Positions 35,667 to 45,758 of a stretch of DNA of 64,000 nt are shown in pieces. This DNA is from Arcuatula senhousia (Eukaryota > Mollusca > Bivalvia > Mytilida > Mytilidae): positions 32,538,106 through 32,602,105 of the forward strand of contig OZ020303.1 in NCBI GenBank assembly GCA_963971305.1. The letters are read 5' to 3'. The position numbers and the translations under genes were made by a program. Under the pieces are notes generated by a model, which saw only the letters and a list, made by a program, of their open reading frames with translations, made no database searches and was not told the DNA's origin. Each line of letters opens with the position of its first letter. Within the stretch, counting starts at the first letter, position 1.

Positions 35667-36529
35667 CACAATAACTTATTTAAGGTAAAGTATACGTAAT
35701 TCAGCGCCTCTAACGGTTGTTACGTAACGTCATAATGTGCTCCATGAAATGGCGCGACGTTCGACGCTTCGCTTTCGTTTCCGATTTCATTTAATTCAGC
35801 ACGTCTCATATTTTACTGATATTTTCTGCCGATACAGACGTGCATAGGGAAAACTGATGCAGCAACATAAATCAAGCCATATCGTGTATTAAGCATATTA
35901 TTATCATCATTATCTATAAAAGAAGAAAACTTTTGTAGTACATATTCTCTTCTATATTTCGTATCATCACATTTTACTAGAACAGCACGAGCAAGGGTAT
36001 AATTTGGTATCGCTAGATACTAGTAGTCTTGTGAAGGAATCGACAACGGTGACAGAGTATTGAAGCTTTATCAATGAATAAAAAACTTATCAAATTTACA
36101 ACAATGTTCTATATTTCGTATAAACTACGAGCAAAAAATCAAGGAAAAAGTACTGCTGTCATAAAAAATACATTTTATTTGGTCGTACACGCAGGAACAA
36201 CTTGATTAAAAAGTTTTACCACTTTCGTAAAAAATAAATAAATAAAAGGCAATACAGCATCCTTTGCTTTTGCTATTTTTTTATAAGTAAGGCAACAATT
36301 TCGAAAAAAACAGTTTGTGGACAGTAGACATGATGACTAAAAAAGTATAAAACTTAATGATATTCTGTTTCAATACTCGTGAGTCCAAACCAATCACGGA
36401 TTTTTTTACATATGAAAATATGTTAATTTTCGGACAGACTTTTGAGAAAGGTCTTCACCAAATTATGTCAATTGTGCTGGGCCCGGATAAATGAAGGTTA
36501 TAAAAGACTATTGTAATTGGATGAACTAT

Positions 36530-36665
36530 CTCAAATGTCCAAGAGAAAAGACGAAACAAAAAACAAGGAAGACATACCAGAAAAAATCAAGATCACAATG
36601 GTCCGGTCCGACTTCAAAAGAAATTATATTTGTTAAACCAAATTTTATGCTGCCAAAGCAAAACA
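36530..36665. repeat. dispersed repeat, related to 49396-49520
   Basis: Shared blocks: CCAAGA.AAAAGAC.AAACAA, ATCGAAAATTGCAATGGTCC (or near variant) and GGTTAAACCAA.TTTTAT. A shorter trace (GGGGTTAAAC..GGCGCCAA) lies at 60090-60125. An open frame here is incidental. Confidence 0.5.
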
Positions 36666-37656
36666 GATATTTCTAAATGCTTTATCCCTAAAACTATAAT
36701 CACATACATGTATCTGCATGTACTTTACAAAGTGATAGAATACCATGTATGTCCTGATCGGGTTCCGGGAGGCGAATAGGCCCGCAGCAGAGCATAGCTT
36801 GATTCTGACAACGGTGTTCAATCCACACACAGAGAGACCAAAAATTGTACCCTAGGTGGCTGAAAATTGTGGCCTTCGTCCGCGGGGTTTGTCAGGTCTA
36901 TAATATGGAAACCCCGACCGCTGAGCATAGTGGGCCAACGTGTGTGGAGATTCAGGCTTCATGAATGTAAAAGATCCATCTTCTAAATTTGTTGACCACC
37001 AATTTGTGCGCCACATAGGCTAAATTTTACGCCCCTATACATATCTGCTGGCATTTTCCTGTGGTCTTCAAAATTTACTGTTTTTTTGTTTCATACCTCA
37101 TCTTGTTTTCTCATCATCATTTCATGTTCATCGCCTTTAAATAACATATATAGCGCAGGGGCAGACCCAGAGGTCCATGAAAGAGGGGGCGTGATTGCTT
37201 AAAAATGGCAATTTTATGATGAAAATTTGAAGTAACTTGATCAATTTTATACAAAAAAAAAAATTCTCAATTTAAGGCGGGCGTACGCCCCTTCCGCCCA
37301 ACTCTGTTAAGTCTGTAAAACAACAACTCACTCATTCCTTCACGCACTCACTTGACGAATATAATTTTCTAAGAAAATTCGTAAACATTCCGATTTTTGC
37401 CGACGAGGCCTTCTTTGTGTTGTTCGGTGTAGTAATGGGGTAAACGCAAGTCAATTTCTACCGGCAGTAAGATGAGTTCTCATATAATGGTTTAGGTAGT
37501 TATTTGTGTTTCTATACGAGGATACAAAATACAAATTAAATCCAAATTTGTTACTTTTTTCTTCGCCGGACAAACCAAATTTTATCATAGTTTTGTACGT
37601 TTTGTAATTCTTTCGTGAACTTTTCTAGCCCCTTTTTTGTTTTATTTTTCAATTTA

Positions 37657-38012
37657 AGTTAAAACATATTTATTTATCCTGGATTGGGAAACAAGCTAAA
37701 TGCTTATGTAAATCCCTCTCCAGCCAGCAGTTTGCGAGTGTGGCCTTTGCAGCAACCCCATTGAGCCTACTCTTCAGTATCGAACTCTACAAAGGGGTCT
37801 TTAACGTGCATGGGTATTGCTCTCCACATACACGGGACAACCTTTTTTCGTTCCTTCTGAAGGACTAGCATCGTTCCTTGAGACCATCCTCGCAAATGGT
37901 GTCAAGAGAGAGTCGGAAAATTGGTTCATGAACTTTTCACTCCGGACGAGGATCGAACCACGAACCTTGGTGTTAGTAGCCCGACGCGTTAACCACTATA
38001 CCATCGGCTCTC
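37657..38012 (-). repeat. tRNA-derived SINE
   Basis: On the minus strand the head reads GAGCCGATGGTATAGTGG, then TTAACGCG, and further GTGGTTCGATCCTCG, good box A and box B promoters. The body runs leftwards to the CCTGGAT..CTCTCCAG tail also seen at 2690-2800. The acceptor stem does not pair, so it is not a functional tRNA gene. Confidence 0.65.
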
Positions 38013-38910
38013 ATTTTTTTCAATTTTATTTAACCGTAAGAAAATTACTGTTTATCTTGGAAATATTAAAGAAAATCGATTAGTGCGTAATTTTTATATA
38101 CTAGTGTATTTAAAACAACCTGAAGGTAAAACTGATTTGGGATTGACAAACGGGCGTACGGACCCGAACACTATATATGCTCCTCTACTTTCGAAATGAA
38201 GAAAAAGCTGACGACGGCAAAGCTAAGTACATAATAAAATTATAAATCAGCACTCTTTTCATATATTAACTTTAATGGTAAATATTATAAAAAAAAAATA
38301 CTCATAAAATTTACGGATCGAGCAGTATCATTCAACGGACAACACAAATAATAAGTTTATACTGTATAATGTATCACATACAAGCGGCGACAAGATTGTT
38401 ATGCTTCAAGAATCCTGTCAAAGAGTTCATACCCACACAAACAACACAACAAAGATTTTACTTTTTAAACGTCGCGCTTTTTATTTTATTTTTTTTTTGA
38501 CGTTGCCGAAAACGTCAAGAAAAAAGCGTCATTTTTATCATTTATCTCCACTTTGGAAGTCTACAGCGTGAAAACGAACTCCGTAGTCAAGGACTTTCTT
38601 TACACCAAAATGCACAGAATTTGATTTTGAATATGTCTGGTATTTTTAAGAAATATTGATCGGTTAGTAATTTTTTATTGAATGAAAATGTTCAAAAACA
38701 TGACTTTTCATGTTCATTTTCCTATTATATTCAATGTAATTTTGATACAAAACCAACAAATAATCGGAAGGTCATAACTCGAAAACAAGGTCCGTGACCC
38801 CAATTTTTTATTGCATTTCCTTATTCCTCCCAACATAAGCTATCTATGACTAATTTTTAAAGAAAATTGATCGGACAGTCAATTTCGTATACTTTACCTT
38901 AATAAGTTAT

Positions 38911-39645
38911 AGTTATCCGATTACAGACCTATATCTCTATTAGCTGTGTCGGGAAGGTAATGGAGCGAATTATCTCCAAGCATGTTTACAATCATCTTAA
39001 AATCAATCGTGCTTTATTCCAAAATTCTCACTGGTACATCAGTTAATTGAAATCAATTGTATTGTTGATTCGTATGAAAATAAAGAAATTAACTGTTTCG
39101 TATTTTGCGATTTCGCGAAAGATTTGACAAAGTTTGGCACAATGGTCTACTCCACAAAATAAAAGCCTTTGGTATAAGTGGTAATTTACACAGCTAGTTT
39201 GCTAATTACCTTTCCGATAGATAACAGAGAGTTATGATATATCAATATTTATCCTTTAGCAGTAGCGTTTAAGCTGGTGTTCCACAAGGTTCTGTACTTG
39301 GCCACTTGATGTTTGTTATATATATTAATGATATAGCAGATAAATTAACATCATTAAGCAGATTTATCGCCGATGATGCATCTTTTAACTATTGCGATAG
39401 TGATTTGGGCCTGGGTGGCAGAGTGGTCTAAGGTGCTGGTTTAAATACCACACTATTGATCACTTGCTGGTGTTCGAGTCCCGTTTGTAATTACAAAAAA
39501 AAAAGACTAACCAAACTGTATGTGATTAGGTTTGTCAGTTACCTGCCCAACGTTGGTGGTTTCCTACGGGTACTCCGGTTTCCTCCCCCATTAAAATTGA
39601 CTGTCCTACATGACCCAGGTGCGTCGATAAAGGCCGTTAAACACC

Positions 39646-39682
<37 letters not shown>

Positions 39683-39885
39683 GATAGTGATCAATATCAA
39701 GTAAAATTAGCCATTGATCAACATCTTAAAGAGCTTGACGACTGAGCGAAGAAATGGTTTATGTCATTTAATCCAGACAAAACTGAGATAATAGTATTTT
39801 CCAATTCTGGTTTATTTGAGCTAAACGACATCAAGACTCACATAAACACTTAGGTGTTACATTTAGCAATGATGCAAAACGGAAG
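38911..39885 (+). pseudogene. dead non-LTR reverse transcriptase fragment
   Basis: Reading through stops and shifts: SDYRPISLLA, VMERIISKHVYNHL, FCDFAKDLTKFG, AGVPQGSVLGHLMFVIYIND, FIADDAS and then, after the SINE, SDQYQVKLAIDQHLKELDD, AKKWFMSFNPDKTEIIVFSN and HKHLGVTFSNDA. These are RT palm and thumb motifs in the right order. The fragment ends 50 bp from the stop codon of the sulfotransferase on the other strand. Confidence 0.78.
39405..39681 (+). mobile_element. tRNA-derived SINE with (CA)n tail and exact target duplication
   Basis: CGATAGTGAT at 39395-39404 repeats exactly at 39682-39691. Between them: a tRNA-like head with box A TGGCAGAGTGGTCTAAGG and box B GTGTTCGAGTCCC, a central domain with GGGTACTCCGGTTTCCTCCC, and a (CA)n tail. 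Removing the insert and one duplicate restores the RT reading frame (FNYCDSDQYQVK). The central domain is of a type shared by many invertebrate SINEs. Confidence 0.92.
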
Positions 39886-39935
39886 CAAAGATGAAATTCT
39901 AATACGCATACAACTTAAACAAAGAACAAATACAA

Positions 39936-41962
39936 TCATTTATTTGGTACATCGGACAAAATTTTAGGTTTTTCGTATGAGAATAGCTGAAAATCAATTT
40001 TTAAATAATGCCATAACTTTTCTAAATATGTTTTTGATAGTTGTGAAAACTGTGACTCTTTAATAGATGATGTTTTTACATTTTTATAAGAAACACTGCG
40101 GCCCGGAAATTTAATTTCCTCTTGAATTCCAATGTATTTTAAGGCTTCATCGACATCCTTCTCCATCGTTTCCATTTTTCCAATAAAATCATATTGCACA
40201 TAACATGGTTGACAAAGGTAATTATACCGAGCCCAGTGTTGTTCGTACGACTGTTCATGGGTATCTGGGTCCAGCAAGTATTTTACAAATTCCTCGAAGC
40301 GAATTTCTTCATTTTCATTCACGGTTTCATTTCTTTTTAAGCGTACTATTTTCTTTGCTATGGATTCAAATGCACTACTATCTTTACGAAACATTTTATC
40401 CTTGAAAGCCGATAACAACCTTTCAAATGGATCCCGAACAAAAATAAGTTTCCTATAAGTAGCAATCCGTTTTACAATTTCATCTGGTGAATATCTGTCA
40501 AAAGTAGTTCCGAGACTCGCCCATTTCCCGTGAACGTCATACGATTTCATTTTATTCATGACGAAATCTTTATCAGGAAAAGGGTCACTCAATGCCAGAA
40601 AAACACGCTTCCAGTTCGTACAAGCCAATTTTGGCATCATACAAAATATAAATTTGTACTTGTCATTCACATAAAAATACTGATAAGTGTTTTTGGGAAG
40701 AGCGATAGGAACAAGGCCAATGTCGTTTACTTTGGAACAAACTTTTTGTAATTGATCTGCTCTTTGGAATGGCGGAGATTTTGTTTCACTGGATTCTGTA
40801 TAAACATGATCCTGAAATGGAATTTAAAAAATGTCAAAATCATTCTAAGCAGGTTATGAAAAATTGCTTGAAAAATTTATCACCTCTATAGCTACAATTG
40901 CTATAGTCACAAATAGTTTTAAAGAATATCAAACCGCCCTGTCACTATAACGTTACCAATGTCGGACCGTTGGCAGTAGAGCTAGTGCTTCTTAGTCATA
41001 TTGATTTTAGAAGTTTATTTAAGGTAGGAACATTAAAAGACAGTTTATTCCTTATGGTGTAAAACAAAGGTACTCGTTGAGCACATGACACGTGTTTAGT
41101 CACTCTCTTATCAAGCATGCTGACATTAAAAAATCACTAGCAATGCTCTTAACAAACTAAAACAATAAAAAAGCTAGTTTAAATGTTGAATAGATGAGAA
41201 CAAAATTTTAAAAAAGGGATATACTGAAAACGTTCAGTTTCTTTTAGTTGCATGAGCACTAAATAAGTAACTCAATGAATTATGGACAATTTACCAGAAC
41301 TTACTTCAGATTTTGCACCATAAGTTCCATCACTTTTTAAAGTCTTGGTGTTTGTGACTTTTCCTAGAAAAAATAAATGTTGATAAGTTAGTGATACAAT
41401 GAATAGAGCATTAAAACTATTATGTGACGACTCCCAGAGTCATTAAGTTGATCCAATGTTTAAATGCTGTTATAAAATTGTTATTTTTACACAAAATATC
41501 AACTGGCTTCGTACGTGCATAAGATTCGCCAGAGACGTTGTATGCAAAAATAAGAACACGGTACTAGTATATAAAAATCAGAATTTGAATAATTTTAGCA
41601 TTGAACATGGTTTATTATTACAATCAAAAAGCTTGTCGTTGTTGTCTTCCAAGGATCTATACATTTTACAACCTAAACTGAAATTATGGAGCATATATCA
41701 ACTGTATAATGACAATACAATGAACAATAAGGTCAATAATGGAGGTTTAAAATATGTTATTGTTTTAATGGTTTATTTAAAAAAAACCTGTCAACTGGAC
41801 CATTGCGTTTAACTCTATATAAATGTATTCTTTAAACTGAAAATAGACTTAAAATCGGTACATACCATAATAACTGGACTGATATAGACACAGAATACTC
41901 CCCGCAATAATACCAGCAACAAGAAACAGAGCTGTATAGGCCCATTTTCTACATCTAAACAT
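39936..41962 (-). CDS. Golgi carbohydrate sulfotransferase, HNK-1/CHST family (3 exons, 343 aa)
   Basis: Exons on the minus strand: 41962-41866 (ATG at 41962), 41363-41305, and 40811-39936. Each junction has GT/AG and the phases agree (97, 59 and 876 nt). Exon 1 encodes a short basic N-terminus and a hydrophobic stretch (YTALFLVAGIIAGSILCL), a type II signal anchor for the Golgi. Exon 2 is stem. Exon 3 carries the catalytic domain: PKLACTNWKR, the 5'-phosphosulfate loop; IFVRDPFERLLSAF, the 3'-phosphate loop; and HWARYNYLCQPCYVQYDFIGKMETM, the signature of the Sulfotransfer_2 family (HNK-1, chondroitin and dermatan sulfotransferases). It transfers sulfate from PAPS to a glycan; the acceptor cannot be told. 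Length is usual. A dead LINE fragment begins 50 bp past the stop, so the 3' UTR is short or remodelled. Confidence 0.85.
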
Positions 41963-42589
41963 ATTAAAAATATGGTCACATTTGGGTTTTTATGTCATAC
42001 AAGAAGTTAAACGCATCGAAGCCTTTTATAAAGTAATGACAAGATTTAAATATCGCCATTTTTCAATTCATGTAGTAAGAAAATAAATTTAAGTTTTAAT
42101 TGATATTTAAATTTTGTTTGTAAAGTTGTTTAAATCTTATAAAATAATATTTCCTTTTGTATCAGCTATGTAAAATTATTTATTTGTAGAAGGTGCCACT
42201 TGACCAGACATGTTTTATTCCCAGTGGTTGTTTTCTTTTAGTATTAATACAGGAATCAATGTAACCCACCCGTCAGCGGAATCAGATATGCTCAATGTAG
42301 ATTATTAGCCCAACAAGTTTGGTTTTTCGGGTGTGATGGCCCCGGGGAGATGTCTAGACTAAAGAACCACTTAGCATAGACCATGATCGGTGTTTGCGCT
42401 TCACAAAAACCGAGTACATATTCACAAAAATGCAATTTATCATGCTATAATGTGTATTGTTGTCTTTTTTTTTTTGGCATTTTAGTTCTACATGTTCTAT
42501 GTTAATGTTCTATAAAAGCAAATTCTGAGAATCTCTGTATACAGTAGCGTAATAAAGGTCAAATCTTTTCTCTATTTACCGTTAATCAG
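41963..42589. other. divergent intergenic region
   Basis: Lies between the start of the sulfotransferase (-) and the promoter block of cGLR copy 3 (+). AT-rich. No feature recognised; should hold the sulfotransferase promoter. Confidence 0.4.
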
Positions 42590-42753
42590 TGAAGGGAATT
42601 TAAATTGTTGGATACGATCATGTATATTTATAGGTATTTTTATTATGCTCTGGTGACTTTTAATTTCCAGCAACGTGTACCAAACCAGTATTTGTAAATA
42701 AGTGGAGCATTGATTTTGAAATTTATATTATACTATAGCCACATATAAACAAG
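42590..42753 (+). promoter_or_regulatory. promoter-proximal block and non-coding exon 1 of cGLR copy 3
   Basis: Homologous to 28260-28417. It has GCTCTGGTGACTTTTAATTTCC, CAACGTG, CATTGATTTTGAAAT and finally ACAAG before GTAAGAAGAATATAT, the donor (exon end 42753). The matching acceptor ends at 45749, just before the ATG at 45759. The resemblance goes on into the intron (CATTGAAA..CTCACTCGG-like and ATGAG.TTATCTG blocks). Confidence 0.55.
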
Positions 42754-43113
42754 GTAAGAAGAATATATCAAACGTATGCAGAAAACAGTCTTAAAACTAT
42801 TTCATTGAAACCTGCATCACCAGAGGTCAACCACAAGACATCCATGTATGATTGTAATGTTGAACAACAAATGAATCTGGAGTCGACATTCCCATTGAAA
42901 GTCGCACTCGGACAGTGTCACTGGAAAATACGGATAACTATGAGCTTATCTGGTTTGGGATTCCAATGATATCATCCAAATCGGGTATTAATGCAGTTGT
43001 ACAATAGCTCAAAATCATATTGACACACCTGGTAAGCCTCACCTGGAGGAGTTCACGAGAGATGAACAAAACTTACCAAGATTCACGTAAAGACGTTTAA
43101 ATAGAACGGTAAA

Positions 43114-43665
43114 TAAACAAGAGGCTCTCGTGGGACTGAATCGCTCACCTGACTTATGTTATAGGCTATTAGACAAAAATTATTTGACATTGAAATGATT
43201 ATTAGTGTTAAAAGGGGTCATCTGATGGTCTAACCAAATGCAGTAATGTGTAGAGTAATATTTTAGCAATTGAAAGATTTTTATTATTATCTCTTTGTTT
43301 TTTTGGGGGGGTCATTCTATTGGGACTTACTCCTAGAATCAACAGTACTACAACATTGACTTTATTACATTTTTGTAGATCATGATGTGCTTAACAATAT
43401 GCAATTCAAATTTCTTAAATATCTCATTTAGTTTTTAAGATATTGAGCTAACTAATTGCAAAAACTTTAAAAAAAAAAAACAAGAAAAGTGGCATCAACT
43501 CCTACAAGAATGGTTGGATCTTCTTCTAAATTTCAGGGCATGTGGATCTTGAGGCGTTGATATTACTTTTGTCTTCTATCAAAATATGGAAATCTGTTAC
43601 CGTTTTTTAGTTATTAACAAAAAAATGCAATTTACCCCAATGATATATTTTTAGCTACAACGACC
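43114..43665 (-). repeat. AGCTCACC/GGTGAGC dispersed repeat, copy in cGLR3 intron
   Basis: Starts with the complement of the right end of the element at 49900-50766 (AAGAGGCTCTCGTGGGACTG, TCGCTCACCTG). It shares internal blocks with that copy in reverse (GTAGATCATGATGTGCTTAA, GGATCTTGAGG). The minus-strand orientation and loss of the distal end make it a truncated copy. Confidence 0.65.
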
Positions 43666-43699
43666 ATGTTTTACAATCAATCAAACATCAGTTCTATAC

Positions 43700-45246
43700 A
43701 TCTAATACTTATAAACAATTAAACGAAGTTTGATTGTATTTGGATTGAATGTGTCAGAGGAGTTAACGTTTTCATTGAAGTATGCAAAGAGGCGCCAATG
43801 GGGCATTTGAGTGTCAAAAGTCCGAAAGGGCAACGACGAAACCGGTAAACAGGAACAAAAACAGCACGAAGAAACACAAAGCACAAAATCAACCGAACGG
43901 AAATCAACTATGCGAACTCAAGTCGTAACAAGAGTGAACTCAGGTGCTCCGGAAGAGTAAGCGGTTCCTGCCTGCTATAGCACACCCGTCGTGTTGCTAA
44001 TTTCCAATTCAGTGTGTCAAATCCGGTAAAGGAAGACAAAACAAATTTCTTCGACAAAACAATGAGAGATAGAAATCCCATATATGTCTACGAGTGCACG
44101 GTGTCTTTCGTAAAATTTCTTGAGTAGTAACCGTGGATCAACATAACCCTGTGTCAGCAATTTCTAGGTCAAACGTTACGTTCTGCCAAGGAAATCGATA
44201 TGTTATTCCCGCAAGCTCTGGAGTAACGAATTGACTGTGATACGAAGACTCTATATATAGGAGCGGACGGAATGTTGCATCACCAAAAGGGAAAGTTGAC
44301 GATTGGAAAGTTGAAGTCATCACGTTCGTCATGGAACTTTGTTGAAAGTCTTCCTTGAGAGTCAATTTCGAGATGTAGATCTAAATATGCAGCAGACTTC
44401 CTAGAATCCGTTGTTAGGGATATATGATATGGAAAAAGTCACCAAATCGATAATTGTTTAGTGAAAGGACATCATCAATATAACGTAACGTGAGGTTTAA
44501 AGAGAGAGAGCTATTCTACGATCTTTTTTTGTCTAGAAGAGATTGTAAGAAGTCTGCTTCATATGAATGTAGAAACAAATCAGCAGGCAAAGGTGCACAA
44601 TTAGTGCCCATTCGAATCCCTATTGTTTGCTGAAAAACACGTCTACGAAACTGAACAAAACTGTTGTCGATAAGAAAATTGAGCATGTCGACTATTTGAT
44701 CTTCTGTATATTTGTTCTATTTCTAAGACTCATTGATGGCAAAGTAAGTCTTACTGTATCGACTACCAAATATTTGTACCTGCGTTTTCCATTCTTTTTG
44801 AAAAAGCTGCGTTTAATCAGCTGTGTCAATCGTGATTTGAGTTGTTCATGCGGAATAGAAGTGTAAAGAATGAAGAAATCGAAAGTTTTGATGCTGTTGC
44901 AAGATGAAACCGATTTCGAGTTATAAATCTCCAATAGTTCTTTCGAATTCTTCAGGATCCACATTTGATCGACACTATTTCTAGAATAACAACAATCGTA
45001 ATATTTCTGGAGGCCGGATTTTATTGCCGTTATTAGTGAAGAACTGAAAGAGGTGTAGTGGTACATTTTGATGACCCTGCAATTAAGCGCTGTTTGTATG
45101 GATTTTTATGTAATTTAGGAATCCAATACAGGGATGGAATGTCATCATTGTCAGAACAAGTAGAGAGCCAGAAGGAGGAAATGACAGATTTGTTATTGTC
45201 AATGTAATGAGGAAATGCTATGAAAATTGTCAATTTCGACGTTCTA
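43700..45246 (-). pseudogene. YIDDV-type reverse transcriptase, decayed, in cGLR3 intron
   Basis: Reading from 45246 down: DDIPSLYWIPKLHKNPYKQR, SSKCTTTPLS, MWILKNSKELLE, ILYTSIPHEQLKSRL and FKKNGKRRYKYLVV. After a shift come FQQTIGIRMGTNCAPL, LHSYEADFLQ, LRYIDDVLSLNN and remnants of the C-terminus, then the element's 3' tail (GAGTTCACTC..TTCGTGCTG) ending near 43700. It is closely related to the better copy at 56565-57893. Several frameshifts and an internal deletion make it inactive. It is antisense to the host gene. Confidence 0.85.
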
Positions 45247-45261
45247 AGGGGAATAATACCA

Positions 45262-45510
45262 AATAGGAATGGTCCCTATTATCAGGATATGCTTTACAAT
45301 ATGTACATTTTGTAATTTAAATTTTTCAAATCTGGAGATATTGAGCTTAATAAGTGCAACATTCATAATAAAAATCAGGAAAAAGGGCAATAACTCCTAC
45401 ATGGGTGGCTGGATCTTCTTCAAAATTTCTGGGCAGGTAGATCTTGAGGTGCTGATTACTTTTACTGTGCAAAATTTTGATATCTGTAACAGTTTTTTTT
45501 TTTGTTATTT
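45262..45510 (-). repeat. second fragment of the AGCTCACC/GGTGAGC repeat
   Basis: Repeats the block AACTCCTACA.G.TGG.TGGATC and CAGGTAGATCTTGAGGTGCT seen at 43500-43560 and, in reverse, at 50200-50280. It overlaps the first fragment in content, so the intron holds two insertions rather than one split copy. Confidence 0.6.
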
Positions 45511-45758
45511 GCAAACAAGCGCTCCACTCGCTAAAAGACTAAAAAATTCTACCACTTGTGAAAGATCAGCCGGTCTTTTCCAAGTACTTATGTAAGAACC
45601 TATAAATCTGCTGTATAGAATAGCGAAAAAGTGGTCATAGAAAGGTAGGGACGCAGAGGAACTCTTCCTTTTGAATCTTGATTCCCAATGGATACTGATA
45701 ATGTTTTAATCAAATATATCATTTAAAATTCAATTCTTTTTTCTTTCAGGACAGAAGG

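Larger units (their letters stand above)
35667..38910. mobile_element. candidate 3.2-kb element with 30-bp inverted ends
   Basis: The left end ATAACTTATTTAAGGTAAAG, extended by TATACG.AATT, faces its complement at 38881-38910 with one mismatch and one gap. No transposase is readable inside. The interior holds a SINE (37657-38012) and AT-rich DNA. The right end abuts a reading frame of a dead RT, consistent with insertion there. Target duplication not found, so this remains a candidate. Confidence 0.45.

Noticed and set aside
37930..38012. Functional tRNA gene on the minus strand
   Set aside because: Boxes A and B are present but the acceptor stem does not pair and a SINE body follows.
39640..39681. 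Independent (CA)n microsatellite
   Set aside because: It is the tail of the SINE, inside its target duplication.
41456..41812. 118-codon frame as a gene
   Set aside because: Falls in an intron of the sulfotransferase, on the other strand, with no similarity or coding signature.
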